Shown piece by piece: positions 37,049 through 45,600 of a stretch of DNA of 64,000 nt. The notes under the pieces were generated by a model. It worked only from the letters and a program-made list of their open reading frames with translations. It was not told where the DNA came from and made no database searches. The stretch lies in the NCBI GenBank assembly GCA_036705565.1, contig JAUBUY010000001.1, one strand, 5' to 3'. A program made the position numbers and the translations under genes. Numbering within the stretch: position 1 is the first letter of the stretch; each line of letters begins with the position of its first letter. Origin of the DNA: Microcoleus sp036705565 (GTDB lineage Bacteria > Cyanobacteriota > Cyanobacteriia > Cyanobacteriales > Microcoleaceae).

Positions 37049-37065
37049 TACTAAACCGTTCAGCA
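37049..37065. promoter_or_regulatory. TetR-type operator 2 (imperfect copy)
   Basis: TACTAAACCGTTCAGCA is a degenerate copy of operator 1, with its centre 31 bp (about three helical turns) away. Two in-phase sites would favour cooperative binding of two dimers. Confidence 0.55.
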
Positions 37066-37107
37066 TAATAATGTCAAGCTCCCAAATAAAAATTACAGAA
37101 GCAAGGT

Positions 37108-37716
37108 ATGGCAAGGACAAAACCGATCGAACCAGACGCAGCAGGAGGTGACAAGAGCGAGCAAATCCTGCAAGGTGCGATGCAAGAATTTTTAGCCCAC
37201 GGCTACGCGGGCACGAGTATGGACAAGGTAGCGAAGACGGGGGGAGTGTCCAAAGCCACGGTTTACAGCTATTTTCAAGATAAAGAGGGATTGTTTGCGG
37301 CTTTGGTACAGCGACTGGCGCGAAAAAAAGTCCATTTTACAGTGCTGGATGAAGAACCTGCCGTAGCGCTGCGATTCGCTGCCACAACTATATTGGATCA
37401 GGCGACCCAGGAACCAGAATATCTCAATTTTGTGAGGTTAGTGATTGCGGAGTCAGGGCGTTTTCCCCAGCTCGCGCAGACTTTTGTGAGAAACTTAGCT
37501 AAACCGGGTATCGAGCGGCTAGCGGAATATTTGGCATCGCATCCAGAGTTAAAATTGCCCGATCCGGAGGCAACGGCGCGAATTTTTATCGGATCTTTGG
37601 TATATTTTCAGTTAATGCAGCATATGATGCACGGTAAAGAGATTATCCCAATGGAGCGCGATCGACTGATCGATGGTCTGCTGCATTTGATTTTAGGGCC
37701 GGAGTCCAATTCCTAA
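37108..37716 (+). CDS. TetR/AcrR family transcriptional regulator
   Basis: A 202-residue TetR repressor. The N-terminal helix-turn-helix is clear: ILQGAMQEFLAHGYAGTSMD, VAKTGGVSKATVYSYFQDKEGLF. The C-terminal ligand domain resembles the TetR_C group often found with efflux systems. It is divergent from devBCA, with two palindromic operators between, so it most likely represses that exporter and responds to an envelope-active or exported compound. Length and motifs are normal. Confidence 0.92.
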   Translation: MARTKPIEPDAAGGDKSEQILQGAMQEFLAHGYAGTSMDKVAKTGGVSKATVYSYFQDKEGLFAALVQRLARKKVHFTVLDEEPAVALRFAATTILDQATQEPEYLNFVRLVIAESGRFPQLAQTFVRNLAKPGIERLAEYLASHPELKLPDPEATARIFIGSLVYFQLMQHMMHGKEIIPMERDRLIDGLLHLILGPESNS

Positions 37717-37800
37717 GTGCGACAAAATCTAGGATTTTTTTTCGAGAATCATTTAAATGCCATAAAGAGCGAGATCCCTTTATGGCTGCGATCGCAGGTT

Positions 37801-38130
37801 TTAGTCAGGTGTTTTTCCTAACCTTTCCCTCAATTCCTCCGCCGATAACTGCGGCAGTTGTTCTACAAACAATGTCAATTCTGCCACAGGCAATGCCAAT
37901 AAATTAGTAACTGCAGCAGGCAGAAGATCGCCCAATTCAGGCGATCGTATTTGCAAGACACTTTCAGCCAACAATTTCACTGCTGATTCCCGCCCAGATT
38001 CATCGACTGTTAACATCGATATTGCCAGCAACAGCACTGTAAATTCCGCCGCCGCCAACTTGGATATTGGAGATAGAAAAAGTGCCATTTTTGGACTTAA
38101 TTCTCCAAATCTAACTCGCAGAAAGTTTTC
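37801..38130 (-). pseudogene. C-terminal fragment of a disrupted Rpn-type gene
   Basis: A continuous frame from the edge of a MITE (38130) to the stop at 37801 reads LENFLRVRFGELSPKMAL at its start and LPQLSAEELRERLG near its end. Read alone it could start at ATG 38088 and give a 95-residue protein. But removing the MITE joins this frame exactly to QQRLIL of the fragment at 38201-38413, giving QRLILENFLRVRFGEL, a normal junction for this family. It is therefore the C-terminus of one broken gene rather than an independent gene. Confidence 0.7.
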
Positions 38131-38133
38131 TAA

Positions 38134-38218
38134 GGATCGTCGATTAAATAACTTCGTAGGTTGGGTTGAGGAACGAAACCCAACCTACAAAAAATGCAAG
38201 TTATTTAATTCTCATTCC
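38134..38218. mobile_element. MITE copy 1 (85 bp) with TAA target duplication
   Basis: A non-autonomous element with ends GGATCGTCGATTAAATAACTT (left, diverged) and the inverse of GGAATGAGAATTAAA (right), flanked by TAA on both sides (38131-38133 and 38219-38221). The middle is a GTAGGTTGGGTT...AACCCAACCTAC hairpin. Excision with one TAA removed restores the host reading frame. Related copies are at 48496-48620 and 56712-56830. Confidence 0.8.
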
Positions 38219-38413
38219 TAATATTAAGCGCTGTTGTTCTTGTCGGCCTTGTTCTAGTCCTTGTTCTAGTCCTTGTTCTAGTCCTTGTTCTCTAGCTTGT
38301 TGCTGTGCTGCTTGTATTTGTTGTTGAAAAAGTGGTGCAATGGCCATAATTAACTCCCGCTCTTCTGGCTCTAATACTTGTGGCGCATCGGTTACTAAAA
38401 TAATTGGGTTTAA
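38201..38413 (-). pseudogene. third fragment of the disrupted Rpn-type gene
   Basis: The minus strand reads NPIILVTDAPQVLEPEEREL, then IMAIAPLFQQQIQAAQQQA, then a GLEQ repeat encoded by a 12-bp tandem repeat (CTTGTTCTAGTC units near 38255-38290), then QEQQRLILGMRIK and a stop lying inside the MITE terminal repeat. It begins at the left end of the tnpB element. Without the element it fuses in frame to the LYRLQSNLL end of the fragment at 39722-39994. Confidence 0.75.
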
Positions 38414-38474
38414 AGCCCCGTCCTTGTAGGACGGCTTTCTGTGTTATACTTACGCTGACACGACAAGCGTAACT

Positions 38475-39680
38475 ATGTTGGTATTTGAGGCAAAACTTGA
38501 GGGGACGAAGCAACAGTACGAGAGGCTAGACGAAGCCATCCGCACCGCTCGCTTCGTTCGCAATAGCTGTCTGAGATACTGGCTCGACAACTTGGGAATC
38601 GGCAAGTACGAGTTAAGCGCCTACTGCGCTGTCCTAGCCAAAGAATTTCCTTGGGCTGCTAAACTCAACTCTCAAGCGCGTCAGGCTTCTGCCGAAAGAG
38701 CTTGGTCTGCAATTGCGCGGTTCTACGACAACTGCAAAAAAAGCACACCAGGGAAAAAGGGCTTCCCGCGTTTTAAAAAACATCAGACGCACGACTCTGT
38801 TGAATATAAAACAACAGGCTATAAGTTGTCGGATGATAGACGTACTATCACTTTCACTGATGGGTTTGAAGCCGGAAGTTTTAAGTTGTGGGGAACTCGC
38901 GACTTGCACTTCTACCAATTAAAGCAGCTTAAGCGCGTGCGTGTTGTTCGTAGAGCCGACGGTTACTACGTTCAGTTTTTGATCGACCAAGAACGACTAG
39001 AAAAGAGAACGCCAACTGGTAAAACACTAGGTTTGGACGTTGGTTTGACTCACTTCTACACAGATTCAGACGGTCAAACAATTGAAAACCCGCGTCATCT
39101 GAGAAAGTCCGAGAAAGCTCTCAAACGACTGAATCGGCGTCTTTCGAGAACAAAAAAAGGCTCCAAAAATAAAGCCAAAGCAAGAAACCGATTAAGTAGA
39201 AAACACCTCAAAGTAAGTAGACAACGTAAAGATTTTGCCGTGAAATTGGCAAGATGCGTAATCCAGTCTAGCGACTTGGTTGCCTACGAAGATTTGCAGG
39301 TGCGAAATATGGTCAAAAATAGAAAGCTAGCTAAATCTATTTCGGATGCTGCATGGTCTGCTTTCCGTCAATGGTTGGAATATTTCGGCAAAGTGTTTGG
39401 AGTGGTAACAGTTGCTGTACCACCGCACTACACTTCGCAAAATTGTTCTAACTGTGGGGAAATCGTCAAAAAGTCTTTGAGTCAAAGAACGCACCGCTGC
39501 CAACATTGCGGTGTTGTACTCTTACGTGACTGGAATGCCGCAATCAACATACTTGAGTTAGGACTTCGTACCGTGGGGCACACGGAAACGTTAAACGCCT
39601 CTGGAGACATCGACCGCTGCATTGGTGAGGCAACTCCTCAATGTAAGTCGAGTCGTGGAAAGAGGAAGCCTAAACAGTGA
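38475..39680 (+). CDS. tnpB: TnpB RNA-guided nuclease (IS605 accessory protein)
   Basis: A 401-residue TnpB of normal length. The RuvC-like core has the three acidic sites: Asp in LGLDVGLTHF, Glu in VAYEDLQVRNMV, and Asp in LRDWNAAINI. A zinc finger of two CxxC pairs (CSNCG, CQHCG) lies between the last two. The N-terminal helix-rich region starts LVFEAKLEGTKQQYERLDEA. All catalytic residues are present, so the nuclease is probably active. TnpB uses an RNA from the element's 3' end as a guide; this is family knowledge. Confidence 0.95.
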   Translation: MLVFEAKLEGTKQQYERLDEAIRTARFVRNSCLRYWLDNLGIGKYELSAYCAVLAKEFPWAAKLNSQARQASAERAWSAIARFYDNCKKSTPGKKGFPRFKKHQTHDSVEYKTTGYKLSDDRRTITFTDGFEAGSFKLWGTRDLHFYQLKQLKRVRVVRRADGYYVQFLIDQERLEKRTPTGKTLGLDVGLTHFYTDSDGQTIENPRHLRKSEKALKRLNRRLSRTKKGSKNKAKARNRLSRKHLKVSRQRKDFAVKLARCVIQSSDLVAYEDLQVRNMVKNRKLAKSISDAAWSAFRQWLEYFGKVFGVVTVAVPPHYTSQNCSNCGEIVKKSLSQRTHRCQHCGVVLLRDWNAAINILELGLRTVGHTETLNASGDIDRCIGEATPQCKSSRGKRKPKQ

Positions 39681-39721
39681 TGTTTAGAATCCCCGACCGT
39701 TTACGGCGGGGAGGATGTCAA
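39600..39721 (+). ncRNA. predicted omega/reRNA at the tnpB 3' end
   Basis: TnpB elements encode a guide RNA overlapping the 3' end of tnpB and finishing at the element's right end. Here that region ends with a strong hairpin (39691-39711) and GAGGATGTCAA. The guide segment would extend into the flank beyond 39721. Extent is inferred from the family, not measured. Confidence 0.4.
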
Positions 39722-39994
39722 TAAATTTGATTGTAACCGATACAGCAATTCTAGCGCGATAATCCGCAACGGATCGTCTGTTGCTAAAGCGCTTAATTGG
39801 GAAATAGCCCTTTGCTGCACTCCCCCTTTGCCCAAAATCCTCAACCACAGAGTTTCTGGAGTTTCGGGCAACTGGTGAATCGCCACAATTGCAGTCCGCA
39901 AAGATTCCCCCAAGAAATAAATTCCCTGCATCCAATTCTCTGTGTCTGGTATCGCATTAAAGCTATCTACCAATGCTTTCGATGCTGTGGGCAT
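39722..39994 (-). pseudogene. second fragment of the disrupted Rpn-type gene
   Basis: This reads PTASKALVDSFNAIPDTENW, then MQGIYFLGESLRTAIVAIHQ, then LPETPETLWLRILGKG and ends in LYRLQSNLL at the tnpB element. This is the middle to late part of a cyanobacterial Rpn-like (PD-(D/E)XK, recombination-promoting nuclease/putative transposase) protein. The ATG at 39994 is internal in intact relatives, where LTPTAS precedes it. About 95 residues between this fragment and the N-terminal fragment are missing. Confidence 0.75.
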
Positions 39995-40001
39995 CGATCG
40001 A

Positions 40002-40029
40002 TTTTAGATTTTAGATTTTAGATTTTAGA
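40002..40029. repeat. (TTTTAGA)4 short tandem repeat
   Basis: Four exact 7-bp units, occupying the site of the internal deletion in the Rpn-type pseudogene. Confidence 0.85.
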
Positions 40030-40055
40030 TTGAAGAAAGTGAAGTAAACATCGAT

Positions 40056-40163
40056 TTATCGGACTTCAGAAGCCACATCGCGGCCGATATTAACCGTTCC
40101 GAGCGGTGACAGCAATTCCTCCAGGTATTCTTTGGCAAAGAGATCGTGAATAAATCGCGTCAT
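40056..40163 (-). pseudogene. N-terminal fragment of the disrupted Rpn-type gene
   Basis: A 35-codon frame with an ATG start reads MTRFIHDLFAKEYLEELLSP, then LGTVNIGRDVASEVR, and stops at TAA 40056. This opening is typical of cyanobacterial Rpn-like proteins, whose sequence would continue EIDVYF. The continuation is lost, and a TTTTAGA tract lies just beyond. With the three other fragments it makes one gene of about 280 residues. Confidence 0.7.
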
Positions 40164-40173
40164 AGAAATTATT

Positions 40174-41685
40174 TCAAACAGTAAATATATCTTTTAGCCG
40201 TTTTCTCACCCATTCTACAGGATTTTCATCCTCTTCTGCTGCATCTACCAATTCCATTTCTCGCAATAATTGCTGTCTCTCGCTGAGTTCTTCTTTGTGT
40301 TTGACTATTTCTTTAATAATCTGTTCAGATAAATCCGGTCGTTCAGTTAAAACTTTCTGGAAACCTTCTTTATTGATGGCAAACAAAATTGTTTCTTCCA
40401 AAGCTCTTACCGAAGCAGTTCTGGGGATTCCCAACATTAAAGAAAGTTCACCGAGAAACTGACCACTACCGAGGTTATTCAGATGTTTGTCAATAGCTGC
40501 TACAAAAACTTCGACTGAACCTGAAAGAATCATGTAAAAAGCATCTCCGGGGTCGTTTTCGTGAAACAAATATTCTTGCGATCGCAGCCGTTTCCGGTAT
40601 CCAACTTCAATCAATTGCCGCAATTCAAGGTCAGTCAGGTTTTCAAAGTATTCCACCTCTCGTAGCAAACAGCTAAGCGACGATGGCTTTTTCAGTTTCT
40701 CTGCAAAAATAGGCGGTTTTTGCTCATTTTCTGAGTAACTGTTCGGGAGGTCAATTGCAGTTTCTTTTTTGTTAAACATGGACAACAGAACTTCGGGATT
40801 TTGCAAATAAATTTCACGGTCATTGAACGGAAATTCGATTTTATGCTGGCGGAAATTGTATTCAATTGCAAAATTCAAAGAACTTTTAATTATTTCTCTT
40901 TCAGTCGGCTTGTCCGTCCAAACTAAAAGTTCAAATTTAAAACTATCATCACCAAACTCGACAAACAATACTTTCGGATTCGGTTCGTACAATACTCCAG
41001 CTTCTGCGTAAGCAATATTTAACAGAGTTTCTGTCACTAACAGGGGGTTACTATTCTCGGCTACTTCTACGGGAACTCGCAGACAGAGTAGGGAATTTTC
41101 GTAACTCCAGTTAACAATTTTGTTGCTAATCATTTTGCTGTTGGGAACAATGACGCTAGAGTCTTCAGTAGTTTGGATGATGGTCGATCGAATCGAGATT
41201 TTTTTGACGATTCCCATTAATCCTTCTAATTCCACAAAGTCTCCGACTTTAACCGGCCTGTCTAAAAGCAGCGTTAAGCCGCTGACAAAATTAGTTGTTA
41301 AATCTTGGATTCCGAAGCCAATTCCGACTCCCAATCCCCCCGCAACTACTGCAAAAGAAGCGAGGTTGAAGCCGATGCTTTGGATGGCGACTATTACTCC
41401 TAAAGCTACTATTAAATACCCAATAATTACTGCGATGGCTTCCCTGTTTCCCTCGTCAATTCCCAGTCTGACTAGCAAGCGTTCCTTCAGGAAATTCGTA
41501 AATGAGCGTGCTATGACAAGGATAGCCATAAACAACACTATTAGTTCTACCAGTGACTGCAGGGATACTGGATTGTCACCTATTTTAAATAGGGTAGCTG
41601 TAAATATTTGCGATATCTGTGTCAACACTTCTTCTGGTATTGTATTCAATTTAAATTCCGGGAATAAGGTTTTTTGTGTGGTCAT
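40174..41685 (-). CDS. MscS-type mechanosensitive channel with cyclic nucleotide-binding domain
   Basis: A 503-residue inner-membrane channel. Helices at about residues 40-62, 85-107 and 112-130 precede the MscS signature (VAGGLGVGIGFGIQDLTTN, then SGLTLLLDRPVKVGD and VIVPNS). The beta domain follows to about 300. After a linker, a CNMP-binding domain lies at about 355-470, with phosphate-binding cassette FLGELSLMLGIPRTASVRA. The combination suggests that osmotic release is modulated by cAMP or cGMP. The PBC Glu and Arg are present, so nucleotide binding is plausible. It is upstream-adjacent to the Rpn pseudogene. Confidence 0.93.
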   Translation of the reverse strand: MTTQKTLFPEFKLNTIPEEVLTQISQIFTATLFKIGDNPVSLQSLVELIVLFMAILVIARSFTNFLKERLLVRLGIDEGNREAIAVIIGYLIVALGVIVAIQSIGFNLASFAVVAGGLGVGIGFGIQDLTTNFVSGLTLLLDRPVKVGDFVELEGLMGIVKKISIRSTIIQTTEDSSVIVPNSKMISNKIVNWSYENSLLCLRVPVEVAENSNPLLVTETLLNIAYAEAGVLYEPNPKVLFVEFGDDSFKFELLVWTDKPTEREIIKSSLNFAIEYNFRQHKIEFPFNDREIYLQNPEVLLSMFNKKETAIDLPNSYSENEQKPPIFAEKLKKPSSLSCLLREVEYFENLTDLELRQLIEVGYRKRLRSQEYLFHENDPGDAFYMILSGSVEVFVAAIDKHLNNLGSGQFLGELSLMLGIPRTASVRALEETILFAINKEGFQKVLTERPDLSEQIIKEIVKHKEELSERQQLLREMELVDAAEEDENPVEWVRKRLKDIFTV

Positions 41686-42666
41686 TTTTAAGGAGAGGAG
41701 TAAAAAATAAAGTCCTCAGTACCCAATGTAAAAATCAAATACTGAACTCGTTATCATAAATTTTAACCTATTTTTATGGTAAAAAAACTTAAGTCGTTAC
41801 ATAGAGATGTTGTTCCTCATACTACGCAGTTATCCCTATTGCCAATTTTTCGGATACTTGGTCTTCGCAGGCCTGGGGTTAGTGTGCCACTTTTTCGCGT
41901 TCTGAGAGCCGACTCATCTATTATTAAAGCGCTCTAGTAACTTTAGTGAATATTAACTCGATTCGAGTTTATCATACTCTCCACTATTTTTTTTTGAAGT
42001 CCCGTTATCAAGTTAAGCAGGGATTATTCAATGACTCTTTAAGTGGACAAGTCAAATATCCAAGTATTACAATGACTTTAACTGGTGGGAGAGATATTGC
42101 TATTACTCTGCCAGTTGCGTCCGTTTTATGTATTATCTAAGTAAAAATTTAACGGATCTAGCTAAAATTGATAACGTTTCAAGAATACTTGGCATTCTAC
42201 CGATATGGGGGACGAAATATAACTTAATCGCATTTGTCAATCCGTAATTTTACTTAAAATATTGCTTGTTTAGGAGTGGAAAATTGGCGATTTGAGGGTA
42301 GGTGGACATAAATATGGCGCGAGACATGATTGCTCGATCGCCCAAATCAAAGTTGTCCACCCAAAACCTGAGTAAAGGCTGAGCATAATTACTGATTGAC
42401 AAATGCTTCCCTAGGTTAAGTTGTCATCAATGTTCTACCGATAGGATTGATTAGCAATAGAATTGATGAGAAATAGAAATACTTGGCGATACATCCGAAT
42501 AATTAAAAAACATAGTGTCGCAAGGGATACATATCTCGCAGATTGAAAGCCTAATAGTCGCGCTACTGAACGTTTTATTCAGTACCCAAATTGGAGGCAA
42601 CGAAAACCTTGCGATCGCACAATTGGACAGAAGTTCTAGAATAAAAGCTGAAATGCACGAGCCAAC
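41686..42666. other. AT-rich intergenic region
   Basis: Nearly 1 kb with no credible gene on either strand. A weak GGTGGAC/GTCCACC inverted pair lies at 42301-42307 and 42354-42360. It must contain the promoters of the MscS gene and the divergent kinase pair. Confidence 0.45.
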
Positions 42667-45600
42667 ATGAGCAAATTCCCACCAGAGAAAACCCAACCGC
42701 CACAGCAAGAGAGCACAACAGCAGAGGTATTGCGACAGGCTCACTTCGAGGCTTTTTTTGCTGCTGCGAATGCCGGACTGATGATTTTAGACCGCCAACT
42801 CCGGTACGTCCAAATTAACGAAGCTATGGCCGAGATCAATGGCATTTGTGTGGCAGATCATATTGGTAGGTCGCTGTGTGAAGTGCTGCCAGAATTGGCT
42901 GCGAATCTGGGACCAATTTTGCAAGAAATTCTGGATACGGGCAAGCCAATTCTCGACTATGAAGTAGTGGGTGAAACTCCGAGACAACCGGGCCTCCTGC
43001 GCTACTGGCAAGCATCTTACTATCCTTTGCGGGATGAAAATGACCTGGTTTTTGGTGTTGGTGCCCTTGTGATTGAAATTACCGATCGCAAGCGGGCAGA
43101 ACAAAAGCAGGCACGACTGACGGCCATTTTGGAAGCAACTTCCGACTTAGTAGGAGTTTCTGATACGACAGGGCATAGCGTCTATCTCAACAAAGCCGGA
43201 CAGGAAATGCTGGGGATGTCCCCAGAGGAAGCACGAGCTTCGTTTAGTATAGATTCTGTGTTAGCTCCCTCAGCAACGGCAAAATTCCACAACGAAGTAA
43301 TTCCCACCGCCTTGCGAGAGGGCCGGTGGACTGGTGAAACTCTGTTTTTGTCATGCGATGGGGAAGAAATTCCAGTCTCCCAGGTTTTGATCGTTCACAA
43401 AACCGCAGCGGGTGAAGTCGAGTTTATCTCCACTATTGCGCGGGATATTCGCGATCGCAAAAAAGCAGAGGAAGAACGGCAATTGCTCGCTACAACGATC
43501 GAGAACAGCCGTGACTTTATTGGCGTTGCCTCAATGGATGGTCGCCCGATGCTAGTGAATCAGGCTGGTCTGGATTTGGTGGGACTCAGCAGTTTGGACG
43601 AAGCCAAAACCAAACACATGAACGACTTTTTCATGGCAGAAGATTTGGACTTTGTACAGCAGTTTATTATGCCTGCAATAATGCAAGAGGGAAGTTGGCG
43701 GAGTGATTTCCGCTTCAGACATTTCGTGACAGGTGAACCCATCGCGGTAGATTACACCCTATTTTTGATCAAAGATCCAGAGACTAATGAACCCATAGGA
43801 ATTGCCACTATTACGCGGGATATTCGCGATCGCAAAATCGCAGAAGATGTCCTGAAACAAAGTGAAGAAAGATTTCGTTCTTTGATCGAAGCTACCGCTC
43901 AAATTATTTGGATCGCTAATGCTGAGGGCGAATTGGCCAGCGAGCAACCTACTTTATGTGCATTTACAGGACAGACATTTGATGATTACAAGGGAGGGGG
44001 TGGGCTCAACGCTATCCATCCAGACGATCGCTCGTCTATTGCCACTGCCTGGTCAACTGCTGTTGCTAATCGATCGCTCTATGAAGTTGAATTTCGTATG
44101 CGCCGTCATGACGGGGTATATCGGTACATGAGTTGTCGTGGTGTACCAATTCTGAACGCGGATGGTTCAATTCGGGAATGGATTGGAGCTAATACAGATA
44201 TTACCGATCGCAAGCAAGCAGAAGAAGCTCTGCGCCAACAGCAAGCTGCGCTGCGCGATCGCAACGTCTTGCTGAGCTCTATTTTGGAAAGTACGCCAGA
44301 CATAATTGTGGTTAAAGACCGGGAAGGCCGATATGTTGCCCTTAATTCCGAGGTCGCAAAATCCTTTTACGGTAGACCCATTGAGGAAATTATCGGTAAA
44401 GATGATTCGGAACTCCTTCCTCCGGCTGCCGCCGTTGCAATAATGGCAAAAGACCGCCAGATCATGGAAGCAGGCCTTACTGAAAGCTACGAAGAAGAGG
44501 TTTTCAATGGTAAAGAGAATACTTCTTTTTTAACCACAAAAGCCCCTTGGCGGGACGCTCAGGGCAATATTATCGGCCTGATCGCCATAGCACGAAACAT
44601 TAACGATCGCAAACAAATGGAAGCAGAGTTGCGCGATCGTAATGCACTGCTCAAATCTATTTTGGAAAGTACACCAGACTTCATTGTCGTTAAAGATCGG
44701 GAAGGTCGTCATGTTGCCCTTAACTCCAATTTGGCAAACTTCATAGGCAAGCCCATTGAGGAAATCATCGGCAAAGATGATTTGGAATTACTGCCGCCTG
44801 ACACGGCCCGTGCAATTATGGCAAAAGATCGCCAACTCATGGCAGCAGGAATCACTGAGAGTTACGAGGAAGATGTCTTTCATGGTGAGACCACCGGGAC
44901 TTTTTTTACTACAAAAGCTCCTTGGCGGGATGCTAAGGGTAATATCCTGGGCATCATCGCCACAACACGAGATATTAGCGATCGCAAAAAAGTCGAGCAA
45001 ACACTCCGTCAAACCCTAGAAATACTAGACTTAGCCAGCGATGGTATCATTATTCGGGATATGGATGACCGCATCATATACTGGAACCAAGGTGCAGAAA
45101 AGCTCTATGGTTGGACAAAAGCCCAAGTAGTCGGGGAGTACATTCACACCTGCTTGGAAACAGCCTTTCCTAAACCGTTAGAAATCGTAAGGGCAGAGTT
45201 TTTCCAGCAGGGAAGTTGGGAAGGAGAAGTGCAGCACACCACCAGCGATCGTCGGCAGATTATTGTGGCAAGTCGCTGGACATTACAGCGCGATGGGGAA
45301 GGAAAGCCTTGTGCCCAACTCGAAATTAATAATGACATTAGCGATCGCAAACAAGCAGAAGATGCTATCAAACAAAGCGAAGAACGCTATCGATCGCTAA
45401 TAGTTGCCACATCCCAAATTGTCTGGACAGCGGATGCTGAAGGAAGATGCCCGGATCTACCGAGTTGGAGAGCTTACACCGGACAAACCGAAGCTGAGGT
45501 AATTGGTTTTGGCTGGTTAGATGCAATTCACCCGGACGATTCCGAACGAACCAATCAAGTCTGGCTCGAAGCAGTGCAAACGAGAAGCCTGTATGACATA

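Larger units (their letters stand above)
38414..39721 (+). mobile_element. IS605/IS1341-type element carrying only tnpB
   Basis: A 1308-bp element with no tnpA. The left end has a GCC(C)CGTCC-TTGTA-GGACGGC hairpin and the right end a CCCCGACCGTTTACGGCGGGG hairpin. Insertion is after TTTAA, without target duplication, as is usual for this superfamily. Boundaries are placed because joining the flanks restores an uninterrupted host frame (LYRLQSNLL then NPIILVTDAP). Boundary ambiguity is about one base. Confidence 0.8.

Noticed and set aside
38255..38290. Three tandem CTTGTTCTAGTC units considered as a CRISPR-like array
   Set aside because: Units are contiguous 12-mers without spacers and encode GLEQ repeats in the Rpn-type gene. 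No CRISPR array was found in the window.
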